NCBI RefSeq assembly: GCF_002078605.1
Contig: NZ_MSJR01000001.1
Span: 558,001-622,000 of the forward strand
DNA: 64,000 bases
Source of the DNA: Salegentibacter sediminis
GTDB lineage: Bacteria > Bacteroidota > Bacteroidia > Flavobacteriales > Flavobacteriaceae
Direction: 5' to 3'
The stretch's first letter is position 1. Each line of letters opens with the position of its first letter. Under the pieces are notes generated by a model, which did no database searches, was not told where the DNA came from, and worked only from the letters and a program-made list of their open reading frames with translations. Shown piece by piece: positions 49,148 to 57,538 of this stretch. Made by a program: the position numbers and the translations under genes.

Positions 49148-50443
49148 ATGCAATTTAAAAATACCCTGGAGTTTGCCCGGAAACTTGATGAACAGGATGA
49201 ACTAGCCAGATATAGAGAACAATTCATTTTCCCAAAGCACAATGACAAGGAGGTAGTGTATTTCACCGGGAATTCCCTTGGCCTTCAGCCTCGTTCTGCT
49301 ATGAAGTATGTAGAAGAGGTGATGAGCGATTGGGCAAATCTTGCGGTGGAAGGACATTTTTATGCTGAAAAACCCTGGTGGGAGTATCACGAACGTTTTT
49401 CAGAAAAATTGGCGAAAGTAGTAGGCGCAAAACCTGCTGAAGTTTCTGTGATGAACACCTTAACGGTAAACCTTCACCTGCTTATGGTTTCGTTTTACAG
49501 GCCTAAAGGGAAAAGATATAAAATTATTTGTGAAGAGAAGGCCTTTCCCAGTGACCAGTATATGATTTCCAGTCAGGTGCGTTTCCATGGATATGATCCG
49601 AAGGATGCAATAGTCGAACTAAAAAGACGTAAAGGAGAACATAATTTTCGAACGGAGGATATTTTGGCTAAAATCGACGAAGTGGGCGAGGAGTGTGCTC
49701 TGGTTTTGATTGGTGGGGTTAATTATTATACAGGGCAGGTCCTGGATATGGAAAATATCACAAGAGCTGGTCATAAGACAGGTGCTATTGTTGGTTGGGA
49801 CCTGGCCCATGCTGCGGGTAACATTGAATTGAAATTAAGCGAATGGAAAGTAGATTTTGCCGCCTGGTGTAGCTACAAGTATATGAATAGTGGACCTGGA
49901 AATGTTTCAGGATATTTTATAAATGAAAAATACCACGGCAAGAAAGATATTCCGCGGTTTGAGGGTTGGTGGGGACACAATAAGGAACGCAGGTTTTTAA
50001 TGGAACCCGAATTTCAGCCTGAAGCCGGTGCCAATGCATGGCAAATTAGCAATGCACCGGTGCTTGCGCTTGCGCCATACCTCGCTTCGCTGGAGATGTT
50101 TGATGAGGTAGGAATGCCAGCCCTGATAAAAAAGCGTGATAAAATAGTGGCTTATCTCGAATTTGTTTTAAACGAAATTGATAAAGAGGTTGATAGTAGT
50201 TTTGAAATTATTACTCCGCCAAATCAGGAAGAACGTGGCACACAACTTTCAGTTTTTCTACACGGGGAAGGAAGGGAGTTATTTACTTATCTAATGGAAA
50301 ACGGTGTGATTACAGACTGGCGGGAACCAAATGTAATAAGGCTCGCCCCGGCACCTTTCTATTGTTCATATGAAGATATGTATAGTTTCGGGCAGATTCT
50401 TAAGAAAGGAATTCAAAAAAAGAAATCCATGACCCGATTATAA
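49148..50443 (+). CDS. kynU: Kynureninase
   Basis: A PLP enzyme cleaving kynurenine or 3-hydroxykynurenine to (3-hydroxy)anthranilate and alanine. Fold type I features: YFTGNSLGLQP near the N-terminus, GWDLAHAAGN with the PLP-binding Asp, and the Schiff-base Lys244 in CSYKYMNSGPG. Length 431 is normal. kmo, the enzyme that makes its substrate, lies about 3.5 kb downstream on the same strand. The next gene begins 10 bases after the stop. Confidence 0.95.
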   Translation: MQFKNTLEFARKLDEQDELARYREQFIFPKHNDKEVVYFTGNSLGLQPRSAMKYVEEVMSDWANLAVEGHFYAEKPWWEYHERFSEKLAKVVGAKPAEVSVMNTLTVNLHLLMVSFYRPKGKRYKIICEEKAFPSDQYMISSQVRFHGYDPKDAIVELKRRKGEHNFRTEDILAKIDEVGEECALVLIGGVNYYTGQVLDMENITRAGHKTGAIVGWDLAHAAGNIELKLSEWKVDFAAWCSYKYMNSGPGNVSGYFINEKYHGKKDIPRFEGWWGHNKERRFLMEPEFQPEAGANAWQISNAPVLALAPYLASLEMFDEVGMPALIKKRDKIVAYLEFVLNEIDKEVDSSFEIITPPNQEERGTQLSVFLHGEGRELFTYLMENGVITDWREPNVIRLAPAPFYCSYEDMYSFGQILKKGIQKKKSMTRL

Positions 50444-50453
50444 ACTGAAAGAG

Positions 50454-51377
50454 ATGAAGAGGATTACTTTTCTTACCTTATTGCTTTGCGGAATTTTAAC
50501 AGCCCAGGAGAACAATATTGACACCCAGCTTCAACAAAAACTTGAAAGGTATACAAAAGATTTTCGAGGTACCGCCGGGGTGTATGTTTTTAATACGAAG
50601 ACCGGAAAACAGGCGGGGGTGAATGCCGATACTATATTTCCCACAGCCAGTATTGTAAAAATCCCAATTCTTGTAGGATTATTCGATAAGATAAATGAGG
50701 GGGAGCTAAATCTTAACGATAGCCTTATTTACAGGGATTCCCGGCAGTATGGTGGCTCTGGATTAATGCAGTTTTATAAAGATTCCACCCTTACAGATCT
50801 TAGAACTCTAGCGGCTTTAATGATAACCTACAGCGATAATGTCACTTCCATCTGGAGCCGGGAGCTTGCAGGGGGAGGAGAATCCATCAATCCACTTATG
50901 GAAAAATTAGGGATGAAACATACCAGGGTGAACTCAAAAACCAGGGGCAGAGAAAAGAATTGGGAAAAATACGGTTGGGGGCAAACCACTCCCCGGGAAA
51001 TGGCCACCCTGCTTGTTAAGATTAGAAATAGGGAGGTCGTAAGCAATGCCGCCAGCGATGAAATGTACCGGATGCTTAGCAATTCTTTTTATACCGACTA
51101 CGCGCTTTCCCAGATTCCGCCATATATTCAGACTGCTGCCAAGCAGGGAATGGTAAATAAATCCCGTTCTGAAATTGTGTTGGTTAATGCTCCTTTCGGA
51201 GACTATGTGTTTTATATCGCGACCAAAAATAATTTGGACACTTCCTGGGATTATGGAAATGAAGCCTGGGAACTACAGCGAAATATTTCGGCAATGTTAT
51301 GGAACTATTTTGAGCCTGAAAGCCACTGGGAACCTGCAGAAAATTATGATAACCTGGTTCGGGGCCTGCGTTATTAA
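50454..51377 (+). CDS. Beta-lactamase-fold serine hydrolase, atypical active site
   Basis: A 307-residue secreted protein (signal peptide 1-17, ending LTAQ) with the class A beta-lactamase/transpeptidase fold. SxxK is S66-I-V-K69, and SDN is at 127-129. The region expected to carry the omega-loop Glu (ExxLN) reads instead NSKTRGREKNWEKYGWGQ, with no such motif, and the KTG triad is replaced by K230-Q-G. Efficient beta-lactamase activity is therefore doubtful. It is co-directional with kynU (10-base gap), and its stop shares the TTAA quartet with the convergent lipoprotein gene. Confidence 0.85.
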   Translation: MKRITFLTLLLCGILTAQENNIDTQLQQKLERYTKDFRGTAGVYVFNTKTGKQAGVNADTIFPTASIVKIPILVGLFDKINEGELNLNDSLIYRDSRQYGGSGLMQFYKDSTLTDLRTLAALMITYSDNVTSIWSRELAGGGESINPLMEKLGMKHTRVNSKTRGREKNWEKYGWGQTTPREMATLLVKIRNREVVSNAASDEMYRMLSNSFYTDYALSQIPPYIQTAAKQGMVNKSRSEIVLVNAPFGDYVFYIATKNNLDTSWDYGNEAWELQRNISAMLWNYFEPESHWEPAENYDNLVRGLRY

Positions 51378-52054
51378 TTCACTTCAATATCAGTGAAATA
51401 TAACTCAAAACTTCCGTCAGGAGATTTATGAGATTTGGCAATTTTCAGACCTTTGAAATCTTCAAAATTTTCCCAGGTTGTAGGCATTTCACGATTACCA
51501 TCGGCAGATTTGTAGATCCATTCTTTTAATAAAAGATCATCTTCATAATAAATCACGTAGGTGTCCCCAGGGGTATATCCGCCTTCATCGTTATAAGAAA
51601 CTTCCAGATAGTTCATTTCTTTCTTGCTTATAGGGGCCTTGCCGGTTTTTTCTTCTGAAATCCCAGCATCACTCCATACCATTTGGAAAGGGAATAACAA
51701 CCAATAAGAATCGTTAATAAACTTTTGATCCAGTTCTTTATCTTCTTCATTAATATTATTGGTTTTTGTATACGTACGGCTTATGTCACCTTCGGTAAGC
51801 CTAATCTCATCGGTTTTCGGGTTCCAGGTCCAGGCGCGACTGGTTCTTACCGAATCCTCAATCTTTACATTAAAGGTAAACTTGATTTCTTCAATTTTAT
51901 CAAAATTATTTAAACCGTGGGCCTCAGCTATTTGCTGTTCAATACTCATATTAGAATCAACAACTGTTTCCGGACTGATTTCCAAATTGGTTTTCTCGTT
52001 TTTACAGCTAATTAGTACTGTAATTAAAAAGCTAAAAAGTAGAATATTTTTCAT
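51374..52054 (-). CDS. Lipoprotein of unknown function (DUF6503-like)
   Basis: A 226-residue lipoprotein (lipobox ITVLIS|C). The mature part has a LolA-like beta-rich pattern: EIKFTFNVKIEDSVRTSRAWTW, TGDISRT-like strands and YYEDDLLLKEWIYK. I think it is DUF6503-like but am not certain. It is probably co-transcribed with the SDR gene 32 bases upstream, although the intervening TATCTTTA may be a weak promoter. It overlaps the convergent hydrolase gene by 4 bases. Confidence 0.75.
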   Translation of the reverse strand: MKNILLFSFLITVLISCKNEKTNLEISPETVVDSNMSIEQQIAEAHGLNNFDKIEEIKFTFNVKIEDSVRTSRAWTWNPKTDEIRLTEGDISRTYTKTNNINEEDKELDQKFINDSYWLLFPFQMVWSDAGISEEKTGKAPISKKEMNYLEVSYNDEGGYTPGDTYVIYYEDDLLLKEWIYKSADGNREMPTTWENFEDFKGLKIAKSHKSPDGSFELYFTDIEVN

Positions 52055-52086
52055 TTTGATGTTTTTTTAAAGATACATAAGTCTGC

Positions 52087-52845
52087 TTAAATAGCATTCA
52101 CGCTCATTCCGCCATCGGCGATAATATTTTGTCCGGTGATATAAGAAGATTTATCCATAGCCAGAAAAGCAATAATTGATGCCATTTCACTGGCTTTGGC
52201 AACGCGCTTTAATGGGGTTCTTTTAATTATAGGATTCATTCTTTCCTTTTCACTTAAAAGCCCTTGAGTGAGCGGAGTAACCGTAAACCAGGGAGAAACA
52301 GCGTTTACCCTTATTCCATCCCCGGCCCATTCTACAGCCAAACTTCGGGTTTGCTGAAGTAAACCCGCTTTAGACATCGCATAGGGTGTGCCTGTTCCTA
52401 CGTCTTGAATCGCTGCGGAAGAGGCGACATTTATAATTTTGCCATTGCCGGTTTTTTGAATTAAGGAATGTAGTTTTCGGCTTAAAAGAAAAGGAGCGTT
52501 AAGGTTTATTTCCAAAACCTTTCTAAATTCTTCTTCAGAATAATCATTGGCTTTTTTTCTGATATTTATGCCGGCATTGTTCACGAGAATACCCAGTTTG
52601 CCCCAGGAATTGTGGATATGATCGTAGATTTTCTGCCTATCTTCAGTCACAGTAACGTCTGCAACCAGACCCTGCACTTTTTTGTAATCTTTTTGAAGTT
52701 CTTTCAATAGATCATCAATATCCTTTTTAGTCCTCGAGGTAAAGAGAACTTCTGCTCCAAGATCGAGAAATTCTAAAACTGCAGCTTTTCCAATTCCTTT
52801 GGTACCACCAGTTACCAGAGCGTATTTATTATTGAGATTCCACAT
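52087..52845 (-). CDS. Short-chain dehydrogenase/reductase (tropinone reductase-like)
   Basis: A cytoplasmic NAD(P)-dependent oxidoreductase of 252 residues. The cofactor loop is TGGTKGIG, NNAGINI is the structural motif, and the catalytic Ser-Tyr-Lys set is in NVASSAA and YAMSKAG. The closest general relatives are plant tropinone reductases and bacterial SDRs of unknown substrate. It could join the neighbouring kynurenine genes functionally, but nothing in the sequence shows that. Confidence 0.9.
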   Translation of the reverse strand: MWNLNNKYALVTGGTKGIGKAAVLEFLDLGAEVLFTSRTKKDIDDLLKELQKDYKKVQGLVADVTVTEDRQKIYDHIHNSWGKLGILVNNAGINIRKKANDYSEEEFRKVLEINLNAPFLLSRKLHSLIQKTGNGKIINVASSAAIQDVGTGTPYAMSKAGLLQQTRSLAVEWAGDGIRVNAVSPWFTVTPLTQGLLSEKERMNPIIKRTPLKRVAKASEMASIIAFLAMDKSSYITGQNIIADGGMSVNAI

Positions 52846-52941
52846 AGCTTTTTATTTAAAATCCAAGATAAGATTTTATTAAGCAAAATACCCTTTAAGA
52901 TCTCTCCTAAAGGGTATTTAAAACTCGTTGTTATCGTGTAA

Positions 52942-53097
52942 TTATAGTCGGCGGCCGGTTAGCAGCTTATATAAAATTAAAATAACGGCAATTACGATAA
53001 GGATGTGAATAATGCTTCCTAAATCGGGAAAGGCAAAATACCCTATCAGCCATCCAATTACTAATAGAACTACGATTAGCCAAATTAAATCTCTCAT
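52942..53097 (-). CDS. lmo0937-family small membrane protein, copy A
   Basis: A 51-residue protein reading MRDLIWLIVVLLVIGWLIGY then a short loop, a second helix (HILIVIAVILILYKLL) and a TGRRL end. Two membrane helices, no catalytic residue. The lmo0937 family is common in Bacteroidota and Firmicutes, and its function is unknown. A near-identical gene lies 100 bases upstream on the same strand. A 13-bp palindrome (53113-53125) sits just before its start codon. Confidence 0.88.
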   Translation of the reverse strand: MRDLIWLIVVLLVIGWLIGYFAFPDLGSIIHILIVIAVILILYKLLTGRRL

Positions 53098-53112
53098 AAT
53101 AGTGGTTTTTAG

Positions 53113-53125
53113 GCAACTTAGTTGC
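53113..53125. promoter_or_regulatory. 13-bp palindrome upstream of the small membrane protein gene
   Basis: GCAACT-T-AGTTGC, a perfect 6-bp inverted repeat with a single central base, 16-28 bp before the start codon at 53097. It could be an operator or a short 5'-UTR structure. No copy is seen before the neighbouring paralogue. Confidence 0.3.
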
Positions 53126-53197
53126 GTTGGTTAATTGATTGTATTAAATATAATAATTATAAATTTATTTTCACGAACCTATTTGGTAGTGAGGTTG

Positions 53198-53356
53198 TTA
53201 CGGCCTTCTTCCGGTTGCAAGACGGTATAAAATTCCAATTATGGCCAATACCAGAAGGATGTGAATAAGATTACCTACGGCTTCTCCAAATCCTATGTAC
53301 CCTATAAGCCAGGCGATAATTAGTATGACAACAATAAGCCAGATAAGATCTCTCAT
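53198..53356 (-). CDS. lmo0937-family small membrane protein, copy B
   Basis: A 52-residue paralogue of copy A: MRDLIWLIVVILIIAWLIGY, then a loop with EAVGN, a second helix (HILLVLAIIGILYRLA) and TGRRP. The pair clearly arose by tandem duplication. The membrane helices and Arg-Arg end are conserved while the loop differs (FAFPDLGSI against IGFGEAVGNL). Function unknown. Confidence 0.88.
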   Translation of the reverse strand: MRDLIWLIVVILIIAWLIGYIGFGEAVGNLIHILLVLAIIGILYRLATGRRP

Positions 53357-53465
53357 TTTATTATTGGTTAAGGTTTATTCAAACTAAATTACGATATCGA
53401 AGGTGTCGGTATGTTTGATTTAACGAGTGTTTAACCTTATTGTTAAATTATTCTTGAAAATTTAA

Positions 53466-53711
53466 TTAATCCTGTGACTCTATTTTATTGATCCTCATTT
53501 CATAATCTTCCATGGCTTCACGAATAGCGTCTACATTGTCTGATGCCTTTTGATGAGCCTCTTCCATTACTTTTTCCAGGTCCTTATCGGGGTGCTGAAA
53601 AAGATCGGTTATTACATGATTTATTTTATCAATTATACTCTCCTGAGTATTTTTGATATCCTCAAGTTTGTTAAGAACAGAGCGCATTTGTTCCAGTTTT
53701 TGTTCATCCAT
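53466..53711 (-). CDS. Small coiled-coil protein, unknown function
   Basis: An 81-residue charged, helical protein (MDEQKLEQMRSVLNKLEDI...YEMRINKIESQD) with heptad-like spacing and no membrane segment or Cys. I do not recognise a family. It is on the same strand as the two lmo0937-type genes (109-base gap). The 200 bases upstream, towards kmo, hold nothing clear. Confidence 0.6.
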   Translation of the reverse strand: MDEQKLEQMRSVLNKLEDIKNTQESIIDKINHVITDLFQHPDKDLEKVMEEAHQKASDNVDAIREAMEDYEMRINKIESQD

Positions 53712-53913
53712 AATAGCTTTCTTTGGTTTTGTTATAAATTAAATTTAGATATTTCACACTGGACCCATGTCGCTCTTAACCCTGCTTTAGGTTTTTTTAT
53801 AAAAATATTAGCACATTTGAGGGTATTTGGATAAAAACCAGCTTCAGGTTTCAGGAATTAAGTATTTTCGTAGACGAACCAGGCGATTTTAGATCGCTTT
53901 TTCATTAGTATTT

Positions 53914-55269
53914 ATGCAGTCTCCCAAAAAAATAGCCGTAGTAGGCTCAGGCCTAGTTGGTTCCTTATTGGCACTTTATCTTCAAAAAGCAGGTCATGAA
54001 GTAGTAGTCTTTGATAGACGCCCCGATGTTCGAAAGGTAGAATTTTCAGGGAGGTCTATTAATCTCGCAATGTCTAATCGTGGTTGGAAGGCACTGCGTG
54101 AAATAGGGATAGAGGCCGAAATCAAAGAAATCGCTCTCCCCTTAGATAAAAGGGCTTTACACGTCTCTTCTCAACCGCTGTATTTTCAACCCTACGGAAA
54201 AAAGGGAGAAGCAATATATTCGATCTCCCGGGGCGTTCTTAACCGTAAAATGATAGACCTTGCTGAAGCAGAAGGCGTGAAATTCAGATTTGAGGAAAAG
54301 GTTTGGGATATTGATCTCACAAATGCTCACTTGTATACAGGTGAGTCTGAAAAGAGTGAATGGAAGCAATACAAATATGACCTTATTTTTGGAGCCGATG
54401 GAGCTTTCTCTCGTGTGCGACATAAAATGCAGCGTCAAAGTCGGTTTAATTATTCACAGCATTTTGTAGATGTGGGATACAAGGAACTTACTATTCCGGC
54501 GAATCCCGATGGCAGCCATAAGCTTGATAAGGCCTCCTTTCATATCTGGCCCCGGGGGGAATTTATGCTTATTGCTATGCCTAACCTCGATGGTAGCTTT
54601 ACCTGCACCCTGTTTTTACCCTTTGAAGGAGCTATATCTTTTGAGAGCCTCACTACCGAAGAAAAAGCCGATGAATTCTTTGAAAAACATTTCCCCGATA
54701 TCAAAGAAGAAATCTCAAACCTTAAAAGAGACTTTTTTAAAAACCCAACCAGTTCCATGGTCACCATTAAATGTTTCCCCTGGACTTATTCGAATAAAGT
54801 TGCTCTGGTAGGGGATTCGGCGCATGCTATAGTGCCGTTCTACGGGCAGGGCATGAATGCTGGTTTTGAGGATATCTCAGAGTTATTTGGGAAAATGAAA
54901 CAGCACAAAGACGATTGGGAAGAAATTTTCAAAGAGTACCAGGAAGAACGCAAGCCTAATGCCGATGCAATCGCAGAACTCAGTTACCGTAATTTTCTTG
55001 AAATGAGCAGCAAAACTGCAGACCCCGAATTTATTCTTCGGAAGAAGATCGAAAAAAGGTTTGGGGAAAGATATCCGGAGCTTTGGCTTCCTATGTATTC
55101 CCGGGTTACCTTTTCTGATAAACCTTATACTGAAGCATTAGCGATTGGAGACTGGCAACGTAAAGTTATGGATGAAGTCATGGAAATCCCCGGGATTGCT
55201 CAGAAATGGGATTCCAGGGAGGTGGAAGAAAAGATACTGGAGATTATTGAAACCGATAAAAAATACTAA
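53914..55269 (+). CDS. kmo: Kynurenine 3-monooxygenase
   Basis: An FAD-dependent aromatic hydroxylase converting kynurenine to 3-hydroxykynurenine. The FAD motif GSGLVGSLLALYLQKAGHEV is at 12-31; FSGRSINLAMSNRGWKAL is characteristic of KMO; the DG motif is GADGAFSRVRHKM; the GD motif is LVGDSAHAIVPFYGQGMNAG. Length 451 is normal, with a C-terminal helix that in KMOs helps membrane association. Its stop codon shares four bases with the convergent antiporter gene. Confidence 0.94.
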   Translation: MQSPKKIAVVGSGLVGSLLALYLQKAGHEVVVFDRRPDVRKVEFSGRSINLAMSNRGWKALREIGIEAEIKEIALPLDKRALHVSSQPLYFQPYGKKGEAIYSISRGVLNRKMIDLAEAEGVKFRFEEKVWDIDLTNAHLYTGESEKSEWKQYKYDLIFGADGAFSRVRHKMQRQSRFNYSQHFVDVGYKELTIPANPDGSHKLDKASFHIWPRGEFMLIAMPNLDGSFTCTLFLPFEGAISFESLTTEEKADEFFEKHFPDIKEEISNLKRDFFKNPTSSMVTIKCFPWTYSNKVALVGDSAHAIVPFYGQGMNAGFEDISELFGKMKQHKDDWEEIFKEYQEERKPNADAIAELSYRNFLEMSSKTADPEFILRKKIEKRFGERYPELWLPMYSRVTFSDKPYTEALAIGDWQRKVMDEVMEIPGIAQKWDSREVEEKILEIIETDKKY

Positions 55270-56762
55270 ACTTCTTCCTGTTCTTCTTCTTTAGGTTGCA
55301 GTGGTAACTTAAGGCTATCATAAACGCCCTGGAGGGTTTCTTTATCTTCAGTTAAAACGATTAAGATATCATTGGGTTCAATCACAGTGTTTCCATTAGG
55401 GGTAATAAACTTATCGTCTCGCGAGATCATTGCAATTATAGCTTTCCGGGGAAATTTTAAGTCTACAATCCTTTTTCCTACAGAATGGTTGTACTCGGGA
55501 ATGTTTATCTCGTTAAGTAGTGATTTTGCCCCATCGGCAAGGAATGCATCAACCGGCGATTTAGGTTTTGCCTTCATCGGTAGAGCAACATGCAGCCATT
55601 TTGCTACAAGGGATAAGGTGGTTCCCTGAAGGAGTACTGAAGAAAGGGATACAAAAAATACGATATTAAAGATCATGTTCGCCTTTTCTATACCGGCTAT
55701 AAGCGGGTAAGTGGCAAAAACAATGGGTACAGCGCCCCTAAGACCTACCCACGAGATGTACCATCGCCGACGCATCTTCATTTTAAAGAAGGAAAGACTA
55801 AGCATAACCCCCAGGGGGCGGGCGATGAAAATTAAAAATCCGGAAACCAGGATTCCTATTCCTATTATGGGTAAAACCTGAGAAGGATATACCAAGAGTC
55901 CCAGAGTAAGGAATAAGACAATTTGCATTAACCAGGCGAGTCCGTCAAACATTCTCATAATGGTTTTTTTATGGATTATGCTGTGGTTGCCCAGGTAAAC
56001 CCCACTAAGGTAAACGGCGAGGAACCCGTTACCTCCAAGAAAATCTGTAGCTGAAAACACGATAAACATTAAAGCGATAGCCAACACCGGGTAGAGCCCT
56101 TCAAAATCAAGCCTTATTTTATTAATAATAATTTTGCTGAGTTTTCCCATGAGAAATCCCATCGCGGTACCTATAAGAATTTGTTGAAGAAAAAAGGGAA
56201 TAATGCTCCATACACTTTTCTCAGGGCTTAGGACAAGGCTTAAAAAGGCGATGGTAAGGAAATAGGCCATGGGGTCATTACTCCCGCTTTCGAGCTCAAG
56301 TGTAGGTCGTAGTTTGGATTTTAAGGCCAGATTTTTCGACCTTAAAATAGAAAATACAGCAGCAGCATCTGTAGAAGAAACAATTGCTCCCAGGAGCAAT
56401 GCTTCATAAATTGTGAAATCTGTAATGGTCCATACAAAGGTTCCCAACCCCAGAGCGGTGAAAAGCACTCCTAGTGTAGACAGAGAAATCCCCTGCCAGA
56501 GCACGGGTTGTATACTTTTCCAGCTGGTATCTAGACCCCCGGAAAAAAGGATGAAATTCAGGGAGACTATTCCGATGAATTGAGCCAGGCTGGGATCATT
56601 AAAATGAATATTGCCAATTCCCTCCGAACCTGCCAGCATTCCTACTGCCAGGAAAAGCACCAAAGTTGGCACCCCAAACCTGTAAGAGGTTTTTCCTGCC
56701 AGAATACTAATAAAGAGCAACAAAGAACCAATTAGGAGTACGTTTTCTATGGTGATATTCAT
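55266..56762 (-). CDS. K+/H+ antiporter (CPA1, NhaP2/CvrA type)
   Basis: A 498-residue cation/proton antiporter with about 13 membrane helices (residues 1-400), including the conserved exchange region LESGSNDPMAYFLTIA and FSGGLDTSW. The C-terminal part (about 405-490) is a cytoplasmic TrkA_C/RCK-like domain (VGKRIVDLKFPRKAIIAMISRD...), which points to K+ regulation rather than Na+ export. The gene is followed by overlap with kmo and preceded by the msrA terminator. Confidence 0.9.
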   Translation of the reverse strand: MNITIENVLLIGSLLLFISILAGKTSYRFGVPTLVLFLAVGMLAGSEGIGNIHFNDPSLAQFIGIVSLNFILFSGGLDTSWKSIQPVLWQGISLSTLGVLFTALGLGTFVWTITDFTIYEALLLGAIVSSTDAAAVFSILRSKNLALKSKLRPTLELESGSNDPMAYFLTIAFLSLVLSPEKSVWSIIPFFLQQILIGTAMGFLMGKLSKIIINKIRLDFEGLYPVLAIALMFIVFSATDFLGGNGFLAVYLSGVYLGNHSIIHKKTIMRMFDGLAWLMQIVLFLTLGLLVYPSQVLPIIGIGILVSGFLIFIARPLGVMLSLSFFKMKMRRRWYISWVGLRGAVPIVFATYPLIAGIEKANMIFNIVFFVSLSSVLLQGTTLSLVAKWLHVALPMKAKPKSPVDAFLADGAKSLLNEINIPEYNHSVGKRIVDLKFPRKAIIAMISRDDKFITPNGNTVIEPNDILIVLTEDKETLQGVYDSLKLPLQPKEEEQEEV

Positions 56763-56820
56763 CTATCCTTAAATTTGATGCTAAAATTACATTTTTTGGG
56801 GCAGGAATATATCTAATTCC

Positions 56821-56856
56821 AAAAAGAATGGCAGCTCTTAAGCTGCCATTCTTTTT
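56821..56856. terminator. Strong bidirectional terminator downstream of msrA
   Basis: A perfect 16-bp stem AAAAAGAATGGCAGCT / AGCTGCCATTCTTTTT with a CTTA loop, between the msrA stop and the antiporter start (both minus strand). It isolates the antiporter from upstream transcription. Confidence 0.94.
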
Positions 56857-56872
56857 GGTTTGTGTTAAAAGT

Positions 56873-57535
56873 TTAATGTTCTTTTTTCTTTAGAATATCC
56901 GGGAATTTTTCTTTAAATCTTTTTAGTCGGGGAATCGATACTTTCTGGATATAGGGGTTGTTGGGATTGTTTTTTTCATAATTCTGATGATAATCCTCGG
57001 CAACCCAGAATTTCTGAAATGGAAGAATTTCGGCCGCAATAGGTTTGCTATAGTTTTTGGCGACTTCTGCTTTAACTTCCGTGATAATCTGCTTCTGTTT
57101 TTCATTCTGAAAAAATATGATTGAGCGATATTGAGAACCATGATCTGGCCCCTGTCCGTTTACCTGCGTAGGGTCTTGAGAACCAAAATATACTTCTACA
57201 AGGGTCTTGAAATCTACAATTTCGGGATCATAGATCACTTCTACGGCTTCGGCGTGACCTGTTCTTCCGGTGTTGCTTGACTCATAGGTTGGGTTTTTGG
57301 TATGCCCGCCCGAATAACCTGAAACAGCCTCCTTTACACCTTCAATACTCTCGTAGATGGCTTCTACGCACCAAAAACATCCGCTGGCAAAATAAGCCTT
57401 CTCCAGGCCGTTTTGCGGCTTCACTTCTATAGGTTCTGCATTAGCTATCTCTGGTTTAGTAACCGATTTTTCCTGCGCATTGTTACCGCAGGAAAAGAAA
57501 AGTATAGCTAAAAAGCTAAAAATATATTGTTTCAT
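56873..57535 (-). CDS. msrA: Peptide methionine (S)-S-oxide reductase, envelope lipoprotein
   Basis: Repairs oxidised methionine. The catalytic motif GCFWC (Cys53, in ASGCFWCVEAIYESIEGV) and YSGGHTKNPTYE are typical MsrA. A lipoprotein signal peptide (AILFFS|C, Cys16) and a 30-residue linker precede the domain, so this enzyme works in the envelope. A C-terminal Lys-rich tail (RFKEKFPDILKKKEH) lacks the usual resolving Cys pair. The residues after the lipid Cys (GNNAQ) predict periplasmic orientation. It starts 3 bases after the upstream lipoprotein gene. Confidence 0.93.
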   Translation of the reverse strand: MKQYIFSFLAILFFSCGNNAQEKSVTKPEIANAEPIEVKPQNGLEKAYFASGCFWCVEAIYESIEGVKEAVSGYSGGHTKNPTYESSNTGRTGHAEAVEVIYDPEIVDFKTLVEVYFGSQDPTQVNGQGPDHGSQYRSIIFFQNEKQKQIITEVKAEVAKNYSKPIAAEILPFQKFWVAEDYHQNYEKNNPNNPYIQKVSIPRLKRFKEKFPDILKKKEH

Positions 57536-57538
57536 TAT

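Noticed and set aside
50454-51377. Calling the hydrolase a class A beta-lactamase resistance gene
   Set aside because: The catalytic omega-loop Glu motif and KTG are missing; only the fold and SxxK/SDN support the relation.
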